From NCBI GenBank assembly GCA_031368515.1, contig JANMNW010000159.1, positions 1 to 12,461 of the forward strand: a stretch of DNA of 12,461 bases, in the 5' to 3' direction. This stretch comes from CANJQH01 sp031368515 (GTDB taxonomy: Bacteria > Chloroflexota > Anaerolineae > J036 > Brachytrichaceae). A program made the position numbers and the translations under genes. The first letter of the stretch is position 1. Each line of letters opens with the position of its first letter. The notes beneath the pieces were generated by a model. That model had not been told where the DNA came from. It ran no database searches and saw only the letters and a program-made list of their open reading frames with translations. This document shows, piece by piece, positions 1 to 7,050 of this stretch.

Positions 1-531
1 ATGAATCGCAATCAGCGTGGGCTTGACCAGCGCGGGACTGGACAAAAACGGCACCGTGGTCCAGCCGATTTGCTGCAGAAAGCCGTTGATCGCACCGTAT
101 TGAATGTTCAACAAAAACTGCCACACGGCTGCGGTCACCACCGCCGGGACGATGGACGGAACAAAGAAAATGGCGCGGAAACCGGATCGCGCGATGATCT
201 TGGTGTTGAGCAGCGCGGCCATCAGAAACGCGCTGATCACGCCCATCGGCGCGCTCAAAATTACGTAGAACAACGTGTTGCGAATCACCAGGTCGAAATC
301 TGCATCTTCGGTGAACAACTCCTTGAAGTTGTCCAGTCCGATAAACACCGGCGCGCGAATCAGGTCATAGCGCGTCAGGCTGTAATAGATTGAGCTCAGC
401 AGCGGCCATAGGGTGAGCGACAAAAAGCCCAGCAGCCATGGGGAAATAAAAAGCAGCCCGAGCAGCGTGTTGCGCCGCCGCGTGCTGATTTCCGACGCGG
501 ATGCCCGCCGCGCAATTCGTTGTGTTGCCAT
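1..531 (-). CDS. Carbohydrate ABC transporter permease, MalF/UgpA type (3' end outside window)
   Basis: Inner-membrane permease subunit of an ABC importer for a sugar or sugar-like solute. Only the first 177 codons are present; the frame is open to base 1, and the family is usually about 290-310 aa, so the conserved EAA loop that contacts the ATPase lies outside. Visible: a basic N-terminus (MATQRIARRAS), a first membrane segment around residues 22-50 containing the typical LLFISPWLLGFL and WPLLSSIYYSLTRYD motifs, the periplasmic FIGLDNFKELF segment (64-74), a second helix around 86-109 after the typical RNTLFYV, and a third around 118-141 (FFVPSIVPAVV). These are hallmarks of the MalF/UgpA branch of the binding-protein-dependent permease family. 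The ATG at 529-531 has a strong Shine-Dalgarno, GAGGGAGAA, a few bases upstream. It is the third gene of the unit that starts with the binding protein; the second permease and any ATPase would lie further left. Substrate unknown. Confidence 0.92.
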   Translation of the reverse strand, partial: MATQRIARRASASEISTRRRNTLLGLLFISPWLLGFLSLTLWPLLSSIYYSLTRYDLIRAPVFIGLDNFKELFTEDADFDLVIRNTLFYVILSAPMGVISAFLMAALLNTKIIARSGFRAIFFVPSIVPAVVTAAVWQFLLNIQYGAINGFLQQIGWTTVPFLSSPALVKPTLIAIH

Positions 532-535
532 CCAG

Positions 536-544
536 TTCTCCCTC
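536..544 (-). promoter_or_regulatory. Ribosome binding site of the permease gene
   Basis: The minus strand reads GAGGGAGAA, with the GGAG core six bases before the ATG at 531. It fixes the start of a gene whose other end is missing. Confidence 0.75.
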
Positions 545-605
545 GTTTTCTAACGTGCTGCTGATAGCCGCTGACAGCGCACTTCGCCGTCAATCGCGTT
601 TTTGC

Positions 606-1421
606 TCAAGTCGCCAGCTGCCGCTCCGGCGCCCGCAGCGGCGTGATCGGCTGAAGAATGCGGCGACGCTCGGGCGTCAGCCGCTCCAGCAGCGCTTGCG
701 AATAAACATAGCCGCGGCGTGTTGAGCCCCACGATCCGCCGTAGCGATAGATCACCACGCGCCGCTCGCCGGGGTTGGTGCGCAGCGCGGAACCGTGCGC
801 CAACCCGTCGACAAACAGCATGGCGTCACCCGCTTTCAAGTGCATTTCAACCGCGCCCTCGACCGCATCCATGGGCCCGCGGTCCATGAACGACCCTTTA
901 AATCTGGGATGCTCCAGGCTTGAATGATGGCTGCCAGGAATGATCATCGTAGCGCCATCGCCCGGGCCGATGTCGTTTAACGCCACAAGCAAGTTGACTT
1001 GCCCGCAGTGAAACCTGCTGCGCGTGTAGCGATACTGCGTGCGCACGATGGCTTCGTGACCGCCAGAATGCACCGGCAGAAAACCGCCACTGGCTCGAAT
1101 CGTCGCAAAACTCTCATCAATGAAAAGTCCATCAACAAAAGTGCCGCGCTCCCCTACATACTCGCGCATGTGCTCCAGCCAGGCCGGGTGATCGATCAGC
1201 CCTTCAAACGGCTCACCCGCCTCAACAATGTTTTGCAGCTCAAGCCCGTTGGCGTAAAAGTTGTCCGCCCGGTGGACATTGTTGCGCCACTGTTGGGGTT
1301 CTAGATCGCGGTATTGATCCAGCGTCGCGTTGAGGTCGGCCAGATGGCCAACATCAACCGCGCCTTTGAATACTAGATAACCGCGCAGGTCGAACAGGTA
1401 ATTGTCGAGTTCGCTGGGCAT
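606..1421 (-). CDS. Phytanoyl-CoA dioxygenase (PhyH) family protein lacking the acidic iron ligand
   Basis: Predicted cytoplasmic double-stranded beta-helix protein of the PhyH family of Fe(II)/2-oxoglutarate-dependent enzymes, 271 aa, normal length. Seen: an N-terminal 'DLRGYLVFKG' segment (11-20) typical of PhyH proteins, the core strand and loop 'LNDIGPGDGATMIIPGSH' (148-165), the distal histidine H209 in 'AHGSAL', and R220 eleven residues later, the spacing expected for the arginine that binds the 2-oxoglutarate carboxylate. Odd: where the family has H-x-D/E, this protein has H118-S119-G120 (LPVHSGGHEA) with no nearby acidic residue except E123. An H-x-G/A motif is the signature of iron halogenases such as SyrB2 and WelO5, but uncharacterised PhyH clades with similar 'LHGG' motifs are, from memory, common, so no halogenase function is claimed. 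An in-frame stop two codons upstream of ATG 1421 excludes an earlier start; no clear Shine-Dalgarno is visible. It lies between the binding-protein and permease genes, which suggests it acts on the imported solute or a derivative. Confidence 0.88.
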   Translation of the reverse strand: MPSELDNYLFDLRGYLVFKGAVDVGHLADLNATLDQYRDLEPQQWRNNVHRADNFYANGLELQNIVEAGEPFEGLIDHPAWLEHMREYVGERGTFVDGLFIDESFATIRASGGFLPVHSGGHEAIVRTQYRYTRSRFHCGQVNLLVALNDIGPGDGATMIIPGSHHSSLEHPRFKGSFMDRGPMDAVEGAVEMHLKAGDAMLFVDGLAHGSALRTNPGERRVVIYRYGGSWGSTRRGYVYSQALLERLTPERRRILQPITPLRAPERQLAT

Positions 1422-1457
1422 GCGTCACACGAGACAACGCGTAGCCACCGTCAGGAC

Positions 1458-1503
1458 GCCAAGCACGCCAAGTGTGAAACATTCACATCTTGGCGCGCTT
1501 GGC
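1458..1503 (-). repeat. Imperfect inverted repeat / hairpin between binding-protein and PhyH genes
   Basis: The left arm at 1458-1478 (GCCAAGCACGCCAAGTGTGAA) and the right arm at 1482-1503 are complementary apart from one mismatch and one bulged base, around a 3-base loop (ACA). The motif GCCAAG/CTTGGC occurs twice in each arm. There is no T-run on the minus-strand side, so it is not a classical terminator. Its position just after the stop of the binding-protein gene fits a 3'-end-stabilising or partial-attenuation hairpin that keeps the binding protein more abundant than the downstream products. It may also be a copy of a dispersed intergenic repeat. Confidence 0.7.
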
Positions 1504-1534
1504 ATCTTTGCAGTGTATTGATTCGCGCTACGAC

Positions 1535-2974
1535 TTAGCCGCCGGCCTTGCCGTAACCCTGGTTCTTCCACTCGGTGTCAGCGCGCTTTTGCACTTCGGC
1601 GGCGGCTTCCTCAGCCGTCATCTGACCGCGCGCGATCTTGTCGCGAAGCTCGGTCAGCTGCGTATTGACAAACCAGTGGATCGGGCTGCGGCGCGGGCGC
1701 TTGAGCGTCTCGTCGGCCTTGCTGACCGAGTCAAAGTAGAACTGCAGGCCCGGATACTCGTCACCCTTGACCTGGGTGTAAAACGCCGGTCGCGCAGGCA
1801 GCCATCCCACTTCCTTCCAAATGGCCGCGCCAGCCACATCCGAACCGCTAAAGAACTCGCCTAGCTTGAACATGCCTTCGGTGTTCTTGGCGTCCTTCGG
1901 GAAGATGATGTAGTGGCCGTTAAACATCTGAATCTTCTTGCCGGCGCGCGCCGATGGAACCGGCGCCCAGGTCGCCCTGTTGTTCGCCGCGACATCAGGC
2001 TTCTGGATCTTGGTCTCGCCTGGGTGCCAGTAGCCTTCGATGATCATGGCCTGAACCTTGGTGTTGAACGAGCCGCCCCAGCCGCCGTTGCCTTCCACAC
2101 CGCGCAAACCAGCCAGCTGATCGGGACCAATTTCTTTGATGAACTCGGATGTCATCTTGAGATGCTCGACCATCAACGGATTGTTGATATCGTGCTTGCC
2201 GGCATCTTCGTCATACCAGGTCCAGCCATATGAAGTAGCGGCGAAATCGGGCTCGCCGGCCATGGCATCATAGGGATCGAGACCGATCTGCTTGACGTTG
2301 CCGGAGGCATCCTTCACGGTCAGCTTCTTGTGCCACTCGAGCAGCTCTTCCCACGTGAGCGGCGGCTTTTCCGGATCCAGTCCGGCGGCCTTTACCAACT
2401 CAGCGTTGTAGTTCAAGCCATAGTTCGGGCCGGCTTCCAAGCCGGGCAAACCGTACTGCTTGCCCTGCCACTGGCCGTTGTTCCACGGATCGGGCAGGAA
2501 CAGGTCTTTGTTGACCTTGCTGCTGGCTTTGATCAAATCACCGACATCGACCAGGGCGCCTTTAGCCATGAACTGAACGTAGTCCAGGTTCGATGCGCCA
2601 TCGGGCGGCGTGCCGCCGGCGATGGCGGTGAGCATGGCTTCGCCGTTTACAGCAGGTTTGAAATCGAAGGTGTTGCCGCCCAGCGCCTCTTTAAATTCGG
2701 GCGTCTTCTGCAGCGATTCAACGGCGGGGGTCAAGTTGCCCCAACCCACCCACCATGAAACGGGCGCGCCGGCGGGGGCGGCGGGCGCCTCGGTGGGCGC
2801 GGGTTCGGGGGCTTTGGTGGGCTCAGCTGTGGGGGCTTCGGCTTTGGGAGCTTCCGCTTTGGGGGCTTCAGCCGCAGGGGTGGCTGCGGGCGCGCCGCAT
2901 GCGGCGAGGGTTGCGCCAGCGGCGGTCAATGCGCCAATGCGCAAAAATGCGCGGCGCGAGAGTGTCTTGCTCAT
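1535..2974 (-). CDS. Extracellular solute-binding lipoprotein of a carbohydrate ABC transporter
   Basis: High-affinity sugar-binding protein (family 1, MalE-like), 479 aa, tethered to the outer face of the cytoplasmic membrane, delivering substrate to the permease encoded two genes downstream. The N-terminus carries a twin-arginine motif SRRAFLR (6-12), a hydrophobic core and a lipobox L23-A-A-C26, so export by Tat with lipid attachment at C26 is predicted. Residues 27-70 form a disordered Ala/Pro/Glu/Lys linker with EAPKA repeats. The mature domain starts near VSWWVGWGN (72-80) and shows typical family features, such as 'PPDGASNLDYVQFMAKGALVDVGDL' (split here as PPDGASNLDY ... GALVDVGDL), 'YGLPGLEAGPNYGLNYN' and 'PPLTWEELLE'. 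The ATG at 2974 is preceded by a strong GGAGAAG nine bases upstream. First gene of the ABC operon, behind a terminator at 3088-3120, so it must have its own promoter. The substrate cannot be read from sequence. Confidence 0.95.
   Translation of the reverse strand: MSKTLSRRAFLRIGALTAAGATLAACGAPAATPAAEAPKAEAPKAEAPTAEPTKAPEPAPTEAPAAPAGAPVSWWVGWGNLTPAVESLQKTPEFKEALGGNTFDFKPAVNGEAMLTAIAGGTPPDGASNLDYVQFMAKGALVDVGDLIKASSKVNKDLFLPDPWNNGQWQGKQYGLPGLEAGPNYGLNYNAELVKAAGLDPEKPPLTWEELLEWHKKLTVKDASGNVKQIGLDPYDAMAGEPDFAATSYGWTWYDEDAGKHDINNPLMVEHLKMTSEFIKEIGPDQLAGLRGVEGNGGWGGSFNTKVQAMIIEGYWHPGETKIQKPDVAANNRATWAPVPSARAGKKIQMFNGHYIIFPKDAKNTEGMFKLGEFFSGSDVAGAAIWKEVGWLPARPAFYTQVKGDEYPGLQFYFDSVSKADETLKRPRRSPIHWFVNTQLTELRDKIARGQMTAEEAAAEVQKRADTEWKNQGYGKAGG
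2825..2869 (-). repeat. 15-bp tandem repeat coding EAPKA in the binding-protein linker
   Basis: Three 15-bp units encode EAPKA, EAPKA and EAPTA (residues 36-50), followed by more degenerate Ala/Pro/Glu units. The repeat lies in the flexible tether between the lipidated cysteine and the folded domain, where copy number can change without harming function. Confidence 0.8.
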
Positions 2975-2983
2975 GTCGTAAAT

Positions 2984-2990
2984 CTTCTCC
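2984..2990 (-). promoter_or_regulatory. Ribosome binding site of the solute-binding protein gene
   Basis: The minus strand reads GGAGAAG nine bases before ATG 2974, one of the best Shine-Dalgarno matches in the window. This fits a highly expressed binding protein and fixes the start at the Tat signal. Between it and the terminator at 3088 lie about 95 bases that must hold the promoter. A direct repeat GTGAAA (in GTGAAACAGTTGTGAAAAG on the minus strand) is seen at about 3000-3020, but I cannot assign -35 and -10 boxes. Confidence 0.8.
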
Positions 2991-3087
2991 TGTACGTAAT
3001 CTTTTCACAACTGTTTCACGCACCGTGTAGTGGGCCGGCGCGCTCAAGCGGGTTTACATATGGGTCTGTTTCTGCCGGACATCCTCC

Positions 3088-3120
3088 AAAAAAATTCTGC
3101 CGAAACCTATTTCGACAGAA
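3088..3120 (-). terminator. Rho-independent terminator upstream of the ABC operon
   Basis: On the minus strand an 11-bp stem (arms 3110-3120 and 3095-3105, one mismatch) with the 4-base loop TAGG is followed directly by AATTTTTTTGG. This is the canonical hairpin plus U-tract. It lies about 310 bases after the putA stop, so it would end readthrough from putA or from an unannotated leader transcript before the ABC operon. Confidence 0.85.
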
Positions 3121-3428
3121 CAAAGGCCACAATCGAAGTGGCCTATGTGAACAGACCGGCATTATTGCACGGACAGCTTATTGCGCAAGCGCAGTCAGCA
3201 AGTTATGTTTTGGCGCCAAAGCCTCAGAATCAACACCATGCGCATGCGGTGCGCGCTTTGGTCGGCTCCACGGCGCAATGGCGGTGCGAGGTCGGCCTCG
3301 CCAGCAGCTCATTGGAGTAGCGATAACCCTGGCGGGTTGAGCCTGAGAGGGACCATAACGCTAAACACCGCCCGGCGCTCTCCCAACTGGGTGTACGCAG
3401 CGGCGCCACACCCTTGGCCTATCGCCGC
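3121..3428. other. Non-coding stretch after putA, rich in dyads
   Basis: No convincing gene is seen on either strand across about 300 bases. Instead there are several inverted repeats: AGGCCAC/GTGGCCT (3124-3130 with 3138-3144), the palindrome TTTGGCGCCAAA (3209-3220), CATGCGCATG (3237-3246), a nested set at 3312-3386 and GGGTGT/ACACCC (3389-3394 with 3408-3413). On the minus strand these precede the terminator at 3088-3120, so the stretch is either a long structured 3' untranslated region of putA or an independent small transcript ending at that terminator. I recognise no riboswitch consensus. Confidence 0.5.
3312..3386. other. Nested inverted repeats, possible structured RNA
   Basis: TTGG (3312-3315) pairs with CCAA (3383-3386), AGCG (3319-3322) with CGCT (3359-3362), and within that AACCC (3325-3329) with GGGTT (3334-3338) around TGGC. 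On the minus strand GGGAGAG and CCTCTCAGGC also occur here. The individual stems are short (4-5 bp), so this is suggestive only. Confidence 0.3.
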
Positions 3429-6400
3429 TCACTCAGCGGATGAATTTTGTGGTGTGACGACCAGGTTGCCATAGCGGTGGGTGGTCTGGGTAACAGCTTG
3501 TTCGCGCAGATAGTGCCGCAGCTCAAGCCGGCCGGTCAACATCAGCGGCTGTTCGATGATCAACGCGTGCGCGGCCGTCGCATGCACGTGCGCAGCCACG
3601 GACAGCGGCGCAAACGCGCGCACGCGCTCAAAATCCGCTATTCGGTCGACAAACGCGCTTTCATCTTCGGTGACGCCATCCGCGCATTCGATCGGCCAGT
3701 TAATGCCCTGGGCAACGCTCAGCGTGCCGGCCACACTGCAGGTTTGCGCGGCTAACACGGCCATCAGTCCATCGGGCAGCTCAGATTTGCGCGCCACCCG
3801 AATCAGCACATTGCGAATCGGCCGATAGCGAAAGACATTGCTCTCGCCCAGCACCTGGCTTGGATCGTGTTCCAGGCTGAAGTGTTCACGCCACGCGCGC
3901 GCATAGCTGCCAGCTCCCGCAAAGACCCGCTCGATCTGCGGCAAGCCGCCATTGGCCGCTAGCCAGTCGGTGATTTCGTGAACACGCGCCTGAATATCTT
4001 CATCCGGTTGCGCAAGGAGAGCGGGCAGACCATCCTCGCGCCAGCGGCATAACGCCATCACGTAATTGGGGCCGCCGGCTTTGGCCGAACCAAACACGCT
4101 TTTCTTCCAGCCGCCAAACGGCTGGCGCTGCACAATGGCGCCGGTGATGCCGCGATTGACATAGGCATTGCCCACCTCGATGCGCTCGCGCCAAATTGCA
4201 ACCTCGCGATCATCCAGGCTCTGAATGCCGCTGGTCAGCCCATACTCGGAATCATTGACCATGGCGATGGCATCTTCCAGGTTTTCTGCGCGCATCAATC
4301 CGAGCACCGGGCCAAAGCATTCGGTGCGGTGATACCAGCTGCCGCGCTTGACGCCGAGCTTGATGCCCGGCGACCACAAGTTGGGATTGTCATTCAGCAT
4401 GCGCGGTTCAAGCAGCCAAAACTCTCCAGGGTCCAGCTGTGTCAGCGCGCGGTGCAAATCGTCGCCCGGCTCGCGAACGACCGTCGTCACCACATTGCGC
4501 AGGTCGTAAGCGGGTCCAACATTCAGGCTGGCGGCGGCGTCACGCAGCTGTTTGAGAAACGCCTCGTGGTCATAGACCTCGGCTTCAAGCACGGCCAGGC
4601 TGGCGGCAGAGCATTTTTGTCCGGCATGGCCAAATGCGCTTTTGACCAGGTCTTTGATAGCTTGGTCGTGATCGGCCATGGCCGTGATGATCATGCTGTT
4701 TTTGCCACTGGTCTCAGCCAGCAGGCGCAACTCCGGCTTCCAGCTTTTGAACAGTCTGCCTGTGGCGTAGGCGCCGGTAAGAATCACGGCGTCCACGCGC
4801 CCGTCTGTCACCAGGCTGCGGCCAATAGCATCATCGGTCGTGGGCAAAAACTGCAGCACATCTTTGGGAATCCCGGCATCCCAAAGCGCGTTGCACAGCT
4901 GCCAGCTGGTGAGCACAGCTTCGGGAGCGGGCTTGAGAATCACCGTGTTGCCGGCCATCAGCGCGGCCAGCACGCCACCGGCCGGAATGGCCAAAGGGAA
5001 GTTCCACGGCGGCGTGATTAGCACCGTGCCGAGCGGAGCCCCCCGGAGGATCCCCTCACCCCCGGAGGGTGTCGCCACCCCCGGAGGGTCCCCCCACCCT
5101 GCGATTTCCATAAGCTCGAGCGAGCGCGCATAGTAGTTGGCGAAGTCGATGGCCTCGCTGACTTCGACATCGCCTTCAGCCGCAGCTTTGCCTGCATCAC
5201 GCGCCATCACGCCGATCAACTCGCCGCGTCTCGCGGCCAGCGCTTCCGCGCAGCGCGCGAGGAGCTTCGCGCGCGATGCAATCGACGTTGAACCCCAGCC
5301 GGCCTGCGCCGCAACCGCCGCCGCCAGCGCCATTTCCACCTCGGCCGCCGTAGCCAATGCATAGTGATAAGACACAACACCTGGCCGCGCCGGATCGCCG
5401 CCTACGCCGCCGGCGTTTGGTGCGACAAAGGCGCCTTTGATCTGCAAAGGCAGCGGATCGATAACGGCCGCTTTCCAGTGCGCCAGATGCGACGCCACCC
5501 AGGCTTGATTGTGGCGCAGCGACCAGTCGGTGTCGGGCTCATTCACAAAGGGCCCGCTGCTATCAAAACGCCGCTGCTCCGTTTGGCGATTCTGCGTGCG
5601 CTGCGCGCCGACGAACGCTGCGTCGCGCCCGGCCACAGCTTCCAGAAACATGCGCTTCTGGCGTTCCCAGGTGGCGTCGCCGACCTGCAGCCCAAACAAA
5701 TCGTGCAGAAAGTTTTCCGGCGCGGTGTTTTCATCGAGCCGGCGCACCAGATAGGCAATGGCGCTGTGAAAATCCTCACGCTTGACCACCGGCGCGTACA
5801 GCAGCAATCCACCGGCCACGTCTTTGACCGCGCGGGCCTGATGATTGGCCATGCCTTCCAGCATCTCAAACTCTGCAAACGCCTCCGCGCCGTATTTGGC
5901 TCGCAGCAAAATGCCAAAGGCAATGTCAAACAGGTTGTGGCTGGCCACGCCGAGATGCACCACAGGCGCATGCTCCGGCTTCAACCCATACACCACCATG
6001 CGCTTGAAATTGGCGTCAACCTCCGGCTTGCTCCGATACGGCGCCTGCTCCCAGCCGTGCCAGGCGGCTTCGACGCGCTCCATCGCCAGGTTGGCGCCTT
6101 TGACGATGCGAACCTTGATCGGCGCGCCGCCGCCAGACACCCGCGCAAGCGCCCACCGGGTCAACTCGCGTTGCGTCGCATGCGCATCAGGCAAATAGGC
6201 CTGCAAGACGATGCCGGCGCGATAGCCTTTGAATTCCTCCTCGCCGAGCACTTGCGTGAATGCCGCGATCGTCAGATTCAGATCACGATACTCCTCCATG
6301 TCCAGGTTGACAAATTTGGGCAGCGAGCGCCCGTCGGCGGCGACGAAGCGATGGCGCATCGCGGTGCGATACAGCTCGCGCAACCGTGTTTTGATCTCCC

Positions 6401-7043
6401 CGACTGTGTGGTCAAACGCCAGCAAGTTGATCTGGCTGAAAATCGACGAGATCTTGACCGAAATGTATTCGACATCCGGCCGCGCCAGCAGCTTGAGATA
6501 CGCGTCAAAGCGCCGGCCGGCCTCTTCTTCGCCCAAAATCGCCTCGCCAAGCTGATTGAGATTCAGGCGTATGCCCTCGGCGCGGCGGCGCTGCACATAC
6601 TCGCGAAACTCCTGCTCCTCGCTGGGCAATATCACCGCGCGCGATTCCTGGCGCAGCTTGGCCACCACAAACGGCACCACCACGCTCGGGATGTATTCGC
6701 CAAACGTGCTGCCGAGCCAGAGCGCCCACTGTTCCCAGTTACCAAGGTATTTGGGGACGCCGTGCTGCTCCACCAGGTGATTGAGTTGGTCGGCGATGCG
6801 CGCTGACCGATGGCTGCGAAAGACCTGGTCGCTCATGGCCATGGTCATCGTTTTGCCGTGCGGGTCTTCCATCATGCGCGCGATCTTTGCCGCCTGCGCG
6901 CGCTCAGCCGGGCTCTCGCGCTTGTGCGCATCCTCCAGCAAAAATTCGGCCAAGGTCACAGCATCGTGCGCAAGCGCGTCGTCGCTTAGCGCGCGCAAGC
7001 GCTCCGGGCTGATCAGATGCGATAGGTCAAGTTTTGCAGACAT
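3429..7043 (-). CDS. putA: Bifunctional proline dehydrogenase / L-glutamate gamma-semialdehyde dehydrogenase PutA
   Basis: Oxidises proline to glutamate in two steps: FAD-dependent proline dehydrogenase feeding electrons to the membrane quinone pool, then NAD-dependent oxidation of P5C/glutamate semialdehyde with substrate channelling. 1204 aa. The proline dehydrogenase barrel spans about 150-450: AYLPD (282-286), VRIVKGANLA (311-320), FEMLEGM (392-398) and RRLDEN (434-439), whose arginine pair binds the proline carboxylate. The aldehyde dehydrogenase domain spans about 530-1005: PPWNFP with N681, K704 in ILKPAPE, general base E777 in AETSGKN, nucleophile C811 in GHAGQKCSAAS and E908 in ECFGPVLG. 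Residues about 1010-1204 form an extra C-terminal domain ending in a conserved LRHYLREQ...HRYGN tail, as in long 'type B' PutAs. No ribbon-helix-helix DNA-binding domain is present at the N-terminus, so it should not autoregulate. The start lies 7 bases after the upstream PLP-enzyme stop without a clear Shine-Dalgarno, suggesting translational coupling. An unusual Gly/Pro-rich loop (648-667) is coded by a tandem repeat. Confidence 0.97.
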   Translation of the reverse strand: MSAKLDLSHLISPERLRALSDDALAHDAVTLAEFLLEDAHKRESPAERAQAAKIARMMEDPHGKTMTMAMSDQVFRSHRSARIADQLNHLVEQHGVPKYLGNWEQWALWLGSTFGEYIPSVVVPFVVAKLRQESRAVILPSEEQEFREYVQRRRAEGIRLNLNQLGEAILGEEEAGRRFDAYLKLLARPDVEYISVKISSIFSQINLLAFDHTVGEIKTRLRELYRTAMRHRFVAADGRSLPKFVNLDMEEYRDLNLTIAAFTQVLGEEEFKGYRAGIVLQAYLPDAHATQRELTRWALARVSGGGAPIKVRIVKGANLAMERVEAAWHGWEQAPYRSKPEVDANFKRMVVYGLKPEHAPVVHLGVASHNLFDIAFGILLRAKYGAEAFAEFEMLEGMANHQARAVKDVAGGLLLYAPVVKREDFHSAIAYLVRRLDENTAPENFLHDLFGLQVGDATWERQKRMFLEAVAGRDAAFVGAQRTQNRQTEQRRFDSSGPFVNEPDTDWSLRHNQAWVASHLAHWKAAVIDPLPLQIKGAFVAPNAGGVGGDPARPGVVSYHYALATAAEVEMALAAAVAAQAGWGSTSIASRAKLLARCAEALAARRGELIGVMARDAGKAAAEGDVEVSEAIDFANYYARSLELMEIAGWGDPPGVATPSGGEGILRGAPLGTVLITPPWNFPLAIPAGGVLAALMAGNTVILKPAPEAVLTSWQLCNALWDAGIPKDVLQFLPTTDDAIGRSLVTDGRVDAVILTGAYATGRLFKSWKPELRLLAETSGKNSMIITAMADHDQAIKDLVKSAFGHAGQKCSAASLAVLEAEVYDHEAFLKQLRDAAASLNVGPAYDLRNVVTTVVREPGDDLHRALTQLDPGEFWLLEPRMLNDNPNLWSPGIKLGVKRGSWYHRTECFGPVLGLMRAENLEDAIAMVNDSEYGLTSGIQSLDDREVAIWRERIEVGNAYVNRGITGAIVQRQPFGGWKKSVFGSAKAGGPNYVMALCRWREDGLPALLAQPDEDIQARVHEITDWLAANGGLPQIERVFAGAGSYARAWREHFSLEHDPSQVLGESNVFRYRPIRNVLIRVARKSELPDGLMAVLAAQTCSVAGTLSVAQGINWPIECADGVTEDESAFVDRIADFERVRAFAPLSVAAHVHATAAHALIIEQPLMLTGRLELRHYLREQAVTQTTHRYGNLVVTPQNSSAE
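5039..5100 (-). repeat. 19-bp tandem/palindromic GC-rich repeat inside putA
   Basis: Three copies with a period of exactly 19 bases, GGAGG starting at 5045, 5064 and 5083 and each flanked by a C5-C6 run, cover PutA residues about 648-667 (GDPPGVATPSGGEGILRG). Adjacent copies form a strong hairpin: CCGGAGGGTG (5062-5071) with CACCCCCGG (5076-5084) around TCGC. Three units are 57 bases, which keeps the frame. It falls in the loop before the PLGTVLITPPWNFP strand of the aldehyde dehydrogenase domain, whose length varies among homologues. Confidence 0.8.
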
Positions 7044-7050
7044 AGGATGT

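Noticed and set aside
396..593. 65-aa minus-strand frame overlapping the permease start
   Set aside because: The overlapping frame 531-1 encodes an unmistakable MalF-type permease with a strong ribosome binding site; the 65-aa frame is its shadow.
3030..3320. 96-codon plus-strand frame through the intergenic region
   Set aside because: It runs across the terminator hairpin and several dyads, lacks an ATG with a ribosome binding site, and shows no protein-like pattern.
3319..3362. TPP riboswitch on the plus strand (CTGAGAGGGACC)
   Set aside because: The CTGAGA segment resembles one arm, but the obligatory ACCTGAT...GCCAGCG arm is absent and there is no downstream plus-strand gene.
3341..3384. 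Glycine riboswitch on the minus strand (GGGAGAG ... CCTCTCAGGC)
   Set aside because: The two conserved end strands are present, but only 27 bases lie between them and the GCCGAAGGGGCAA-type core is missing. No glycine gene follows, so it is probably chance.
4329..5021. 230-codon plus-strand open frame antisense to the aldehyde dehydrogenase part of putA
   Set aside because: Same reason: it is a shadow of the conserved catalytic region and has no ribosome binding site or recognisable fold.
5039..5100. CRISPR-like or transposon-end interpretation of the 19-bp repeat
   Set aside because: The units are directly contiguous without spacers, lie inside a conserved gene in frame, and no cas gene or transposase is present.
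5364..6806. 480-codon open frame on the plus strand, antisense to putA
   Set aside because: It lies entirely opposite well-conserved PutA codons. Its product is His/Arg/Gln-rich without any domain pattern, as expected for the antisense of a GC-rich gene.
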